Shown here: piece by piece, positions 50,978 to 59,836 of the stretch
How the letters are laid out: every line of letters starts with the position of its first letter
Position numbering within the stretch: position 1 is the stretch's first letter
DNA from: Sterolibacterium sp.
Lineage (GTDB): Bacteria > Pseudomonadota > Gammaproteobacteria > Burkholderiales > Rhodocyclaceae
Length of the DNA: 64,000 nt
NCBI GenBank assembly: GCA_019105045.1
Contig: JAHRWT010000017.1
Span: 1-64,000, forward strand
Direction: 5' to 3'
Notes under the pieces: model-generated
Database searches by the model: none
What the model saw: the letters and a program-made list of their open reading frames with translations, nothing else
Told to the model about the DNA's origin: nothing
Position numbers and translations under genes: made by a program

Positions 50978-52036
50978 CTATTTACGCAGCGATTCGTCAA
51001 GTTCGTAGGAAACCGCCGGCTCGGGGCTTGCAGCAGGCTCATGAGGCGCGTCAGCCGCCGGTTCGATCAACCAATCGTCCGCCTCCGGCGCGTATCCTGA
51101 ATCAAACTCAGGTGCCGCACCGGCAGCCTCAGCCATGCTGTTTCCTGCTGCTTTCTCAGTCTTCGCATCGGCGTCGGCGGCGTTTTCCGTAGCCTTTGCA
51201 GCAGCGTTTGCCGGATATTCCCTCTGCCCATCCCGCTCATCGGTTATTTCTTCCGCCTCTACCTCTACCTCTTCCTCTTCCTCTTCCAACTGGATGAGAA
51301 TACGCGGGCCGCGTATCACAGCGGGATCCACCGCAGCTCCCTCCGCCGGCTTCCTTGCTGTAGCCGGTGCCCGCTGCAGTAGCCGGACAATATCCTGATT
51401 GTTCCTGGCCTTGGCAATCTCCATGGCCGTCTTGCCCTGCGCATCCCGCAGGCCCGTCGCCGCACCTCTTTCCAGCAACAAACGCACCGCATCAGGATGA
51501 CCGTTGCGGCTAGCGATCATCAACGCCGTCGCCCCATTGGCGGCCGGTGCATCAATCGCCGCACCATGGTCGAGCAACACACGCATGACCGCCGCATGGC
51601 CATTGAAGGCGGCATAGGTCAGCGGCGTCCAGCTGTTGCCGGCAGGATTGAGCGCAGCCCCCGCAGCGATCAATCGTTTCACGATCGCCAGGTGCCCATC
51701 CAGCGCAGCCAGCATCAGTGCCGTATCGCCGTAACGATTTCTTTGCAACAGGCTGGCGCGGTTTTGCAACAGATGCTCGACGAGCGCCTCATTGCCATTG
51801 CGTGCCGCCAGCATCAGCAAGGTATTGCCGGAACGATCCGAAGTATTGACATCCATGCCGCGTTGCAGCAACTGAACCACTTCGGCCACATCGTTCTGCT
51901 CCACGGCCTGCAGCAGATCATCATAGACGCCGGCAAACAGCGAAAAAGGGGCAAGCAACAGCGTCATGCCGACCGCAAAAACAGCGGCCAGCCTCGGCAG
52001 CCATGCCTCTTGTCGCGAGAAGACCATCCGCGTCAC
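50978..52036 (-). CDS. exported ankyrin-repeat protein
   Basis: A 352-residue protein. An N-terminal signal segment (LPRLAAVFAVGMTLLLAPFSLFA) predicts export. It is followed by about five ankyrin repeats (for example GNTLLMLAARNGNEALVEHLLQNRASLLQ, GDTALMLAALDGHLAIVKRLIAAGAALN). The C-terminal third is low-complexity and acidic (EEEEEEVEVEAEE, then Ala/Glu/Pro-rich). Ankyrin proteins bind other proteins; the partner is unknown. Its start overlaps the tatD stop by 4 bases, so it is coupled to tatD. Confidence 0.85.
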   Translation of the reverse strand: MTRMVFSRQEAWLPRLAAVFAVGMTLLLAPFSLFAGVYDDLLQAVEQNDVAEVVQLLQRGMDVNTSDRSGNTLLMLAARNGNEALVEHLLQNRASLLQRNRYGDTALMLAALDGHLAIVKRLIAAGAALNPAGNSWTPLTYAAFNGHAAVMRVLLDHGAAIDAPAANGATALMIASRNGHPDAVRLLLERGAATGLRDAQGKTAMEIAKARNNQDIVRLLQRAPATARKPAEGAAVDPAVIRGPRILIQLEEEEEEVEVEAEEITDERDGQREYPANAAAKATENAADADAKTEKAAGNSMAEAAGAAPEFDSGYAPEADDWLIEPAADAPHEPAASPEPAVSYELDESLRK

Positions 52037-52836
52037 GCCGCCTCCCGCTGCGCTGTGACAAACAACCGGAAAAAATTATCTGTTGTCGCCGCCGCAATCG
52101 CCTCGACACTGGTCTCGCGCAGCCGGGCCAGCTCTTCGGCCACATGACGTACATAGGCAGGTTCGTTGAGCTTGCCGCGATGCGGTACGGGCGCCAGATA
52201 CGGCGCATCGGTTTCGATCAGCAAGCGATTCTCCGGCACACTGCGCGCGACGTCCTTCAGCGCCTTGGCATTCTTGAAAGTGACGATGCCCGAAAAGGAA
52301 ATATGAAACCCCAGCGCCAGCGCTTCCTCAGCCACGGTCTGTGATTCGGTAAAGCAATGCATCACCCCGCCCACCTCGCTGGCTTTTTCCTCACGCATCA
52401 GACGCAAGGTGTCGGCAGCGGCAGCGCGGGTGTGGATGATCAACGGCTTGCCGGCGGCGCGCGCGGCCCGGATATGAACACGAAAACGCTCGCGCTGCCA
52501 TTCCAGATCGCCCTGCAGACGGTAATAATCCAGCCCGGTTTCGCCGATGGCCACCACTTTGGGATCAGCCGCCAGTGCGACCAGCTCGGCTACGGTCGGC
52601 TCGCGCGCAGGGGCTTCGGTATCCGGATGCACCCCTACAGCCGCGAACAAATGGGGGCACGGCCTGACCAGCGCCAGCAACTCCGGAAATCGTTCCAGCG
52701 TAACGCCCGCGCAGAGTGCATGACTGACCTGGTTGTCGGCCATGTGCGCCAGCACTTCCGCAAACTGCACAGCCAGTTCCGGAAAATCCAGATGACAGTG
52801 CGAATCCACCAAACCCGAAGTCATCGCTGTATTCAC
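52033..52836 (-). CDS. tatD: TatD family metal-dependent hydrolase
   Basis: The 267-residue TIM-barrel hydrolase has LVDSHCHLDFPELAVQF with the metal-binding HxH, AIGETGLDYYR, IIHTRAA and MHCFTES, and LLIETDAPYLAP. TatD-like proteins are DNases or aminoacyl-ester hydrolases (family knowledge). It lies 49 bases downstream of holB, the order tmk-holB-tatD being common in the group, and is coupled to the ankyrin gene. Confidence 0.93.
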   Translation of the reverse strand: MNTAMTSGLVDSHCHLDFPELAVQFAEVLAHMADNQVSHALCAGVTLERFPELLALVRPCPHLFAAVGVHPDTEAPAREPTVAELVALAADPKVVAIGETGLDYYRLQGDLEWQRERFRVHIRAARAAGKPLIIHTRAAAADTLRLMREEKASEVGGVMHCFTESQTVAEEALALGFHISFSGIVTFKNAKALKDVARSVPENRLLIETDAPYLAPVPHRGKLNEPAYVRHVAEELARLRETSVEAIAAATTDNFFRLFVTAQREAA

Positions 52837-52855
52837 TTTTTAATCCAGGCAATTG

Positions 52856-52888
52856 TTTTCAAATGGTTTTCAAATGGTTTTCAAATTA
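52856..52888. repeat. 11-bp tandem repeat between holB and tatD
   Basis: TTTTCAAATGG occurs twice, then TTTTCAAATTA, in the spacer and reaching the holB stop codon (52886-52888). Three units in one-turn phase. Confidence 0.92.
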
Positions 52889-54001
52889 TCGCGCGACGGT
52901 TGCCCGCAAATAACGCGCTGCCATATCTTCCAGAAACAGCTGTGTGTTCAAGGGATGGCGCGCCACACCGCGAATGCGCCGCAACTCCCTGTCGAAAGCC
53001 AACAGAGCAGCAGCGTTACTGCGTTTCGCCTGTGCCTGTAAAGCCTTCTGCCAAGCCGGATCGCGGTGGTAACGCAGACTGTCGGCAAGCGTCATCTGGA
53101 TCAGATCTGCCAGCCATTTTTGCACGATATCAACCAGTTGCGCCAAATCAAAGGCGCTGTCAGCCTTGAGCAAAGCACTCCATTTCTGCGCCATGGCAAC
53201 TGGGTCATTGCCCGGTTGCAACAAAGGCTCCAGCGCCTTGCGATAAACCGGCAACATATCCTGCTGCGCCCAGTTGCGCGCCAGCAAAGGTGCACCGCCG
53301 GCCAACTGCAGCACGCTTTCAGCCTCCTTGATACCTGCGGCTTTCAACCAGGCCGCAGCCTGTCGCGGGTCGGGCTGACCAAAATTCACGATACGGCAAC
53401 GGCTGCGGATGGTCGGCAAAAGCCTGCGCCATGCATGTGAAATCAATATAAAACAAACAGATGCAGGTGGCTCTTCAAGTACTTTAAGAAGCGCATTGGC
53501 AGCTGCCGGTGTCATCGCCTCGGCGGGTTCCAGCACGACGATGCGCCGCCCCTGTCGATGACTGCCCACAAAAACAAAATCTGTCAGCTCACGAATCTGT
53601 TCAATTCGCAGCGTGCCACTCCCCGTGCCGACCCGGGCCATGGAAGTCGCCACACCCACCGCCTTGCCTTGCCTGGTTTTATTTGTCGTTTTTGTTACTG
53701 CGTCACTGTCGCTTTCTGTCTCTGCGGTTTCTTCTGCCGCATCCGGTTGCACCAGGCGAAAGTCCGGATGATTGCCCGCCGCCAGCCAGCTGCATGAGCA
53801 GCATTCGCCACACGCCGCCGGCCCGCCGGTTGCTGCGGTCTGCGGCGCCTCGCACAACAGGCAGGCCGCCATGGCCAGAGCAAAATCCTGCTTGCCCAGC
53901 CCGGCCGGACCGGTCAACAACAGCGCATGTGGCAGTTTTTCCGGCGCATCCATGAGCTGCTTCCACAGCCCGCCTTGCCAGGGGTGGATATTCATGGACA
54001 A
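52886..54001 (-). CDS. holB: DNA polymerase III subunit delta'
   Basis: HolB is part of the clamp loader that opens the beta sliding clamp (family knowledge). The 371-residue protein has [26 protein letters not shown], cysteine pairs for zinc binding (CLLCE, then CGECCSC), and [16 protein letters not shown]. About 45 residues rich in Glu, Thr and Lys ([20 protein letters not shown]) interrupt the ATPase domain, longer than usual. It overlaps tmk by 10 bases. Confidence 0.92.
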   Translation of the reverse strand: MSMNIHPWQGGLWKQLMDAPEKLPHALLLTGPAGLGKQDFALAMAACLLCEAPQTAATGGPAACGECCSCSWLAAGNHPDFRLVQPDAAEETAETESDSDAVTKTTNKTRQGKAVGVATSMARVGTGSGTLRIEQIRELTDFVFVGSHRQGRRIVVLEPAEAMTPAAANALLKVLEEPPASVCFILISHAWRRLLPTIRSRCRIVNFGQPDPRQAAAWLKAAGIKEAESVLQLAGGAPLLARNWAQQDMLPVYRKALEPLLQPGNDPVAMAQKWSALLKADSAFDLAQLVDIVQKWLADLIQMTLADSLRYHRDPAWQKALQAQAKRSNAAALLAFDRELRRIRGVARHPLNTQLFLEDMAARYLRATVAR

Positions 54002-54621
54002 AACCCGTCAATGATTTTGCGGAGTGTTTCAGTTATCTCATTCACGGAAGCCGTCGCATCAATCCGTCGGATACGCTGCGGATATTGGGCCGCCCGCTGC
54101 AGATACGCCTGGCGCACGCGTTCGAAGAATTCGCCCTGCTCCCGCTCGAAGCGATCCAGCGCCTCTCCTGTGGCAGCCAGGCGCTGGCGGGAAACCGCGA
54201 TCGGCACATCAAACAACAGCGTCAGATCCGGCTGGAAATCTCCTTGCACCCAGGATTCCAGCGTCGCCAGCCGCGCCTGCGACAAACCGCGCCCGCCGCC
54301 CTGATAGGCGAAACTGGCATCGGTAAAGCGATCGGAAACCACCCAGTCGCCGCGTGACAGCGCCGGCAGGATGACCTTGTCCAGATGTTCACGACGCGCC
54401 GCAAACATCAGCAGCGCCTCGGTTTCCAGATGCATCGGCTCGGCCAGCAGCAGGCTGCGCAGTTTTTCCGCCAGGGGCGTGCCGCCTGGTTCGCGGGTGG
54501 CCACCACCTGCCGGCCCTGCGCCCGCAGATGTTCGACCAACCAAGCGTGATGGGTGCTTTTGCCCGCCCCATCCACCCCTTCCAGAGTGATGAACTTGCC
54601 TCTTGCCACGGTTGCGGTCAC
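53992..54621 (-). CDS. tmk: thymidylate kinase Tmk
   Basis: Tmk phosphorylates dTMP to dTDP (family knowledge). The 209-residue protein has the P-loop [15 protein letters not shown], the DRF in [22 protein letters not shown], and the lid region. It overlaps mltG by 4 bases and holB by 10, so the three are tightly coupled. Confidence 0.95.
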   Translation of the reverse strand: MTATVARGKFITLEGVDGAGKSTHHAWLVEHLRAQGRQVVATREPGGTPLAEKLRSLLLAEPMHLETEALLMFAARREHLDKVILPALSRGDWVVSDRFTDASFAYQGGGRGLSQARLATLESWVQGDFQPDLTLLFDVPIAVSRQRLAATGEALDRFEREQGEFFERVRQAYLQRAAQYPQRIRRIDATASVNEITETLRKIIDGFCP

Positions 54622-55649
54622 GGATTGTTCCTTCCCTTGCCTCTTTGATAGAGATTCACAGCGCGGTTGTGTTCGTTCAGATTGCGTGAGAATTCGCTGC
54701 TGCCATCGCCCCGTGCAACAAAATAAAGCTTGTCGCTGCGCACTGGCTGCAAGGCCGCATCCAGCGCCGCCTGCCCGGGCATGGCGATCGGCGTGGGCGG
54801 CAGGCCCGGCCGACGGTAAGTATTGTAGGGCGTGTCGGTCTGCAGGTCGCGCTTGCGCAGATTGCCGTCAAAGCGTTCCCCCATGCCGTAGATCACTGTC
54901 GGATCGGTCTGCAAGGCCATGCCGATGCGCAGCCGATTGATGAACACCGAAGCCACCAGCGCCCTGTCCTCGGCCCGGCCAGTTTCCTTTTCAACGATGG
55001 AGGCAAGAATCAGTGCATCATACGGCGTGCGCAAGGGCAGACCGTCCGCCCGCTGCGCCCAGGCTTGCGCCAGCCGCTGCTGCATGGCCTGATAGGCCCG
55101 CCTGAGCAACTCGACATCGCTGGAACGCTTGCTGAACAGATAGGTATCGGGAAAGAACAGACCTTCGGCATGGGTTTCTGCCGCACCAATCTGCTGCAGG
55201 ATTTCCTGTTCGCTCAGACCTTGCGTATCGTGCAGCAGATCCGGATGCGCATCCAGAGCGGCCCGCAACTGGCGGAAGTTCATGCCTTCGACAAACAGCA
55301 AAGCGCTCTGGCTGACATCGCCCCGCGTCAGTTTTTTGAGCAACTGCCAGGGCGTGGTGCCTGCAGCGATTTCATAACTGCCCGCCTGGATCGCCCCGGC
55401 CTTGCCCAGCAGGCGCACCATCAGGGTGAATTGCCAAGGCGAAAAATCCATGCCCTCACTGACCAGATGCCGAGAAATTGCCCGCAGGCTATAACCAGCA
55501 GGCACGCTGAAATCCAGTGGCCGGCCAGCACCAGCGGGATTGTTCAACGCCAGCGGCGTCCAGGCAAACCAGGCCAGAGCAGCGACAGCCAAGGTGCTCA
55601 GAACACCCGCCAGAAACAACAGACGTTTGAAAAAACCGGGCATTTTCAT
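54618..55649 (-). CDS. mltG: endolytic murein transglycosylase MltG
   Basis: MltG cuts nascent glycan strands to terminate peptidoglycan polymerisation (family knowledge). The 343-residue protein has one N-terminal membrane helix ([21 protein letters not shown]), a LysM-like segment, and the catalytic Glu in [27 protein letters not shown]. The ATG at 55649 ([11 protein letters not shown]) is preferred; the frame is open 15 codons further upstream. Confidence 0.93.
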   Translation of the reverse strand: MKMPGFFKRLLFLAGVLSTLAVAALAWFAWTPLALNNPAGAGRPLDFSVPAGYSLRAISRHLVSEGMDFSPWQFTLMVRLLGKAGAIQAGSYEIAAGTTPWQLLKKLTRGDVSQSALLFVEGMNFRQLRAALDAHPDLLHDTQGLSEQEILQQIGAAETHAEGLFFPDTYLFSKRSSDVELLRRAYQAMQQRLAQAWAQRADGLPLRTPYDALILASIVEKETGRAEDRALVASVFINRLRIGMALQTDPTVIYGMGERFDGNLRKRDLQTDTPYNTYRRPGLPPTPIAMPGQAALDAALQPVRSDKLYFVARGDGSSEFSRNLNEHNRAVNLYQRGKGRNNP

Positions 55650-55812
55650 CAGTGCAAAACCCCACTGCAGACATGCGTCCTGCCTTGCCGGCAAAATCCG
55701 CTCATCCCTCCTGCACGCACAGGGGGCGCAGAGGACTTATGCAGAGCAACACACCGTCGCGCAGAAAGCAGCGGGATATAATGGAACGCTGATTTTAGCG
55801 GAGAACCTCAGC

Positions 55813-56874
55813 ATGAATTCGCAGTGGCAGGATTTTCTGGCCCGGCAGGGTCTGACTGAACAGCAGCTGGACTTCGGCCAGCCTCTGGCCGAGCTGCAAA
55901 GTGCCCAGACGGGGGCCATCATGGTGCCTTTGACGGATCTTGGCCTGATCCGAATCAGCGGCACGGATGCCGATAGCTTCCTGCACAATCTGCTGACCAA
56001 TGATGTTGAGGGATTGCCGGCCAATGGTGCCCATCGCAGCGGCCTATGCACACCCAAAGGGCGGATGCTGGCCAGCTTTCTGGTCTGGCGCGATGCCGAT
56101 GAGCTGCTGCTGGCGCTGGCCGACGACCTGCACACCGGCATATTGAAAAAACTTGCCATGTATGTACTGCGCGCCAAGGTCAAGCTGGCCGATGCCAGCG
56201 ATGAACAGGTCGTACTGGGACTGTCCGGGCCGCAGCTAGCCGACACCTTGGCCCAACTGGAAGGCATGACCACTCTGCCCGACGCCCCTTGGCGCAGCAG
56301 CCGCTTCGCCCAGGGCCAAGTGCTGCGCATCAGCGAACAGCGTTACTGGCTGATCACGACTGCCGCCCAGGCCCCAGCCCTGTGGCAACAATTGAGCAAG
56401 ACGCTGCGCCCGGCGGGCCTGAATGCCTGGCACTGGCTGGAAATTGCCGCCGGCATACCGCAGATCACAGCCGCCACCCGCGAGGAATTCACGCCACAGA
56501 TGATCAACTTTGAGCTGATCGGCGGCGTCAGTTTCAAAAAAGGCTGCTATCCCGGTCAGGAAATCGTCGCCCGTACCCAGTACCTGGGCAAGGTCAAGCG
56601 CCGCATGTATCGCGGCCATGTCGCCAATCTCGACAAACGGCCAGCCATTGGTACGCTCATTTTCGATACCACTGTCGAACCTGTCCCTTGCGGCATGGTG
56701 GTCAAGGTAGCCGCCTCCCCTCAGGGTGGTTTTGATCTGCTGACCGTACTGCAAAGCGCCAGTGCCGAAACGGGCCAGCTGCAGCTGGCCGGCGAGCAAG
56801 ACGCAGGTACCGCCGCCCAGCCCAACCCCGGCGCCCTGCTGCTACTGGCACCGCTGCCCTACGCGGTGACTTGA
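55813..56874 (+). CDS. ygfZ: folate-binding protein YgfZ (GcvT-like)
   Basis: YgfZ is a folate-dependent protein that helps make or repair certain iron-sulfur clusters (family knowledge). The 353-residue protein has the signature KKGCYPGQEIVARTQYLGKVKRRMYR with the conserved Cys, and the GcvT-like start VPLTDLGLIRISGTDADSFLHNLLTNDV. The ATG at 55813 lies after a reasonable ribosome site. The frame runs open further upstream but the extra codons are not conserved. It overlaps or abuts the following gene. Confidence 0.92.
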   Translation: MNSQWQDFLARQGLTEQQLDFGQPLAELQSAQTGAIMVPLTDLGLIRISGTDADSFLHNLLTNDVEGLPANGAHRSGLCTPKGRMLASFLVWRDADELLLALADDLHTGILKKLAMYVLRAKVKLADASDEQVVLGLSGPQLADTLAQLEGMTTLPDAPWRSSRFAQGQVLRISEQRYWLITTAAQAPALWQQLSKTLRPAGLNAWHWLEIAAGIPQITAATREEFTPQMINFELIGGVSFKKGCYPGQEIVARTQYLGKVKRRMYRGHVANLDKRPAIGTLIFDTTVEPVPCGMVVKVAASPQGGFDLLTVLQSASAETGQLQLAGEQDAGTAAQPNPGALLLLAPLPYAVT

Positions 56875-56909
56875 AGCGCTGGCCCGCGCCGGCACAACAC
56901 AAAATTGCC

Positions 56910-57809
56910 ATGTGTCTGATCCTTCTGGCCTGGCAGGTCCATCCCGACTATCCGCTGGTGATGGCGGCGAATCGGGATGAATTCTTCGCCCGCCCCACGG
57001 CGCCGGCTGAATTCTGGCCAGAACATCCCGCCAGCGGCGGACAAGTGCTGGCCGGTCGCGACCTGCAGGCAGGCGGCACCTGGCTGGGAATGACGCGCAG
57101 CGGGCGCTTTGCGGCCTTGACCAATTACCGGGAAGTTCGTGCACCTGCCGCCAGCCCGTCGCCCACGTCACGCTCACGCGGCCACCTGGTCAGTGATTTT
57201 TTGCAGGGCAGTGGCAGCGCGCCGGATTATCTGGCCAACGTGGCGGCCCAGGCGGCCGACTACGAAGCCTTCAATCTGCTGTGCGGCCAGCTCCCTTCAG
57301 CGCATGGCGCAGCCGCTGGCCTCTGGTATTACTCGAACCGCGACATGACTGAACGCAAGGAGCCGCCGGCGGCGAGAGACGCTCCAGCCGCTCCAGCCGC
57401 ACAGGGACCGATACAGGCATTGGCACCGGGTATTTATGGCCTGAGCAATCATCTGCTCGATGCGCCCTGGCCCAAGGTCACCGAAGGCAAATCCGCCCTC
57501 ACCCTGGCGCTGGCGGACCTGCCTGAAAAAGCCCCCCTGTTCGAACTGTTGCGCAACAACAAGACTTACGCCGATAAAGAACTGCCGCGCACCGGCATCA
57601 GCCTGGATTGGGAACGCGCGCTGTCGGCGGCCTTCATCCGCTCGGCACAGATGCCCCATTACGGCACACGCAGTTCAACCGTCCTGCTCTGCGATCGCCA
57701 GCAGCACATTGATTTTGCCGAGCAGACCTATCCGGCAGAAGGCGCGGAAGCCACGGCCACCACTTCCAGCCAGTACCGCCAGTTTCGCTTCCCGCTGCTG
57801 GCCGGCTGA
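56910..57809 (+). CDS. NRDE (TANGO2-like) family protein
   Basis: A 299-residue protein beginning MCLILLAWQVHPDYPLVMAANRDEFFARP, the NRDE/TANGO2 signature with Cys2 at the N terminus. The family is implicated in heme and metabolite homeostasis, with an N-terminal-nucleophile-like fold (family knowledge). The ATG at 56910 puts Cys2 in place; an in-frame TTG at 56871 that overlaps ygfZ would add 13 residues and is less likely. A small Ala/Pro repeat (DAPAAPAAQ) lies mid-protein. It ends 3 bases before the convergent transpeptidase/GNAT gene. Confidence 0.88.
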   Translation: MCLILLAWQVHPDYPLVMAANRDEFFARPTAPAEFWPEHPASGGQVLAGRDLQAGGTWLGMTRSGRFAALTNYREVRAPAASPSPTSRSRGHLVSDFLQGSGSAPDYLANVAAQAADYEAFNLLCGQLPSAHGAAAGLWYYSNRDMTERKEPPAARDAPAAPAAQGPIQALAPGIYGLSNHLLDAPWPKVTEGKSALTLALADLPEKAPLFELLRNNKTYADKELPRTGISLDWERALSAAFIRSAQMPHYGTRSSTVLLCDRQQHIDFAEQTYPAEGAEATATTSSQYRQFRFPLLAG

Positions 57810-57812
57810 AGA

Positions 57813-58706
57813 TCAAAGCGTGCGCCGCATCAACACATGCGGCGAGCCGGTTTCCATGAAAGGCCGGCCTGTGCTCACGAAACCCAAACCCCGGTAGAAC
57901 GCTGCGGAATCCGCCCGGGCGTGCAGATAGACCTGCGGCAACCCCAACTGACGGGCATTTCCGAGCAATCGACGCAACAGATTGACACCGACCCGCAGTC
58001 CGCGCCAGTTTGGCAAAACGGCAATCCGTCCGATTCGGCCATCCGCCAGCAAGCGCCCGGTGCCAATGGGCTGCCCCGCCGCATCGAGCGCGACCACATG
58101 GTGGCTGACGGCATCCAGCGCATCCCATTCCAGCGCGGCCGCAATGCCTTTTTCCCTGATGAACACCGCCTCGCGCACGGGCCGTGCCGCACTCGCCAGC
58201 GCAGCCCAATCGCCACTGACCAGGCGGTACTCGGCGATATCCACCACGGTGGGCACAGCCACCAGATCAAACAGCTCGATGATGTCGCGATTGCGCATAC
58301 GCACGCAACCGATGGAACCGGGCACCCCCATCGGCGCATCATCCGGACAGCCATGCAGATACACATAGCGACGCATGGTATCCACCGCCCCCAGCCGATT
58401 GCGCCCCGGCTCGCATCCTGACAGCCAAAGGATGCGCGCCAGGATCCAGTCACGCCCCGGTGAGGCAGCAGCCAGCTCAGGCGACCACAATTCCCCCGTC
58501 GGTCGCCGTCGAACAAACACGGTCTGTGCCGCACAACCCTGACCGATCTTGGCGCGAATCACATGCCTGCCGCGTGGCGTGCAATGGCTGCCCGTTTGCT
58601 CACCAGCGCCATTTCTGGCTGTCGATACGGCGTAACGCTTGAGTAACATCCCGGCATGATCAAACAGCTCCAGTGTCTGTGCCGGCAGGCTGACAAAAAT
58701 TTCCAT
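57813..58706 (-). CDS. L,D-transpeptidase (YkuD) domain fused to GNAT acetyltransferase
   Basis: The 297-residue protein joins two enzymes. Residues 1-~155 form a YkuD-type L,D-transpeptidase: His118-Gly119 and Ser131-Ile-Gly-Cys134-Val-Arg136 are the catalytic motif. Residues ~165-297 form a GNAT N-acetyltransferase: PVREAVFIREKGI, the acetyl-CoA loop RGLRVG (235-240), and FYRGLGFVSTGRPFMETGSPHVLM. No signal peptide or membrane helix is visible, odd for an enzyme that usually crosslinks periplasmic peptidoglycan. Substrates are unknown. It is transcribed alone, 68 bases downstream of tadA on the same strand. Confidence 0.85.
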   Translation of the reverse strand: MEIFVSLPAQTLELFDHAGMLLKRYAVSTARNGAGEQTGSHCTPRGRHVIRAKIGQGCAAQTVFVRRRPTGELWSPELAAASPGRDWILARILWLSGCEPGRNRLGAVDTMRRYVYLHGCPDDAPMGVPGSIGCVRMRNRDIIELFDLVAVPTVVDIAEYRLVSGDWAALASAARPVREAVFIREKGIAAALEWDALDAVSHHVVALDAAGQPIGTGRLLADGRIGRIAVLPNWRGLRVGVNLLRRLLGNARQLGLPQVYLHARADSAAFYRGLGFVSTGRPFMETGSPHVLMRRTL

Positions 58707-58774
58707 AGGTTTAATTCTTAGCTGTACAGAGATTCAGGCCGATGTCGCAGCTTCAAGGCCGGCGCTTCAGACGC

Positions 58775-59368
<594 letters not shown>

Positions 59369-59407
59369 CTAAAAAACATCCTGACCCAACAAACCATCCC
59401 AAATGTA

Positions 59408-59436
59408 TTGACAAGGAAAAAATATTAAGATAGAAT
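59408..59436 (+). promoter_or_regulatory. sigma-70 promoter for the small lipoprotein gene
   Basis: A perfect -35 TTGACA (59408-59413), a 17-base AT-rich spacer, and -10 TAGAAT (59431-59436, 5 of 6). Transcription should begin near 59443. It is the strongest promoter-like sequence in the window. Confidence 0.8.
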
Positions 59437-59446
59437 AGGGCCGTGA

Positions 59447-59458
59447 CGTGACGTCACG
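59447..59458. promoter_or_regulatory. 12-bp palindrome at the start of the lipoprotein transcript
   Basis: CGTGACGTCACG is a perfect palindrome at about +5 to +16, with CGTGACG repeated just before it (59442-59448). The position suits a repressor operator. Confidence 0.55.
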
Positions 59459-59493
59459 TTAAATCAACAACCACTTTAGCTAAGGGGTAAATT

Positions 59494-59598
59494 ATGTCCA
59501 AGTTCATCACCGCACTGACCCTGGTTGCAACCACGCTGATGGTTACCGCCTGTGGTGTTAACGGTACCTATGCCTTCACCATGGCATTTGGCAAGTAA
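59494..59598 (+). CDS. 34-residue entericidin-like lipoprotein
   Basis: The short frame encodes MSKFITALTLVATTLMVTAC then GVNGTYAFTMAFGK. A Lys-containing start, a hydrophobic stretch and the lipobox VTAC predict a lipoprotein cleaved before Cys20, leaving only 15 residues. It resembles entericidins in size and layout, but I do not see diagnostic identity, so the toxin or antidote role is not assigned. AAGGGG lies 6 bases before the ATG. A strong promoter and a double hairpin bracket it, so it is a real monocistronic gene. Confidence 0.7.
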   Translation: MSKFITALTLVATTLMVTACGVNGTYAFTMAFGK

Positions 59599-59603
59599 AC
59601 ACA

Positions 59604-59620
59604 ACGGGACAACGTCCCGT
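59604..59620 (+). terminator. first hairpin after the lipoprotein gene
   Basis: ACGGGAC (59604-59610), loop AAC, GTCCCGT (59614-59620): a perfect 7-bp stem 5 bases after the stop, without a T tract. It may shield the message end. Confidence 0.5.
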
Positions 59621-59630
59621 ATGTGGTACC

Positions 59631-59664
59631 AAAAAAATGCGGAGCCTCGGCTCCGCATTTTTTT
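59631..59664. terminator. strong Rho-independent terminator
   Basis: AAAAAAATGCGGAGCC (59631-59646), loop TC, GGCTCCGCATTTTTTT (59649-59664): a perfect 16-bp inverted repeat with a T run on the plus strand and, by symmetry, on the minus strand. Confidence 0.92.
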
Positions 59665-59836
59665 GGCTCATACCCCGTGGTTCAGCCTGAACAACCCTGC
59701 GATAACTGAAGCCTTGGCCAACAGTTTTTCGATGTATCAGCTTGAAAATCTGCCGAGTGATCGCGCACCAGTGGTGCGAACATCAGCGAGCAATCTTGCT
59801 CAGGCTACGCGGCATCGGCTCATCATCAATCAGCGC
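59665..59836. other. spacer at the island edge
   Basis: 172 bases with no recognised gene. The one feature is a palindrome CGCACCA-G-TGGTGCG (59764-59778), possibly a weak terminator for the minus-strand abiEii or a boundary relic. Confidence 0.3.
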
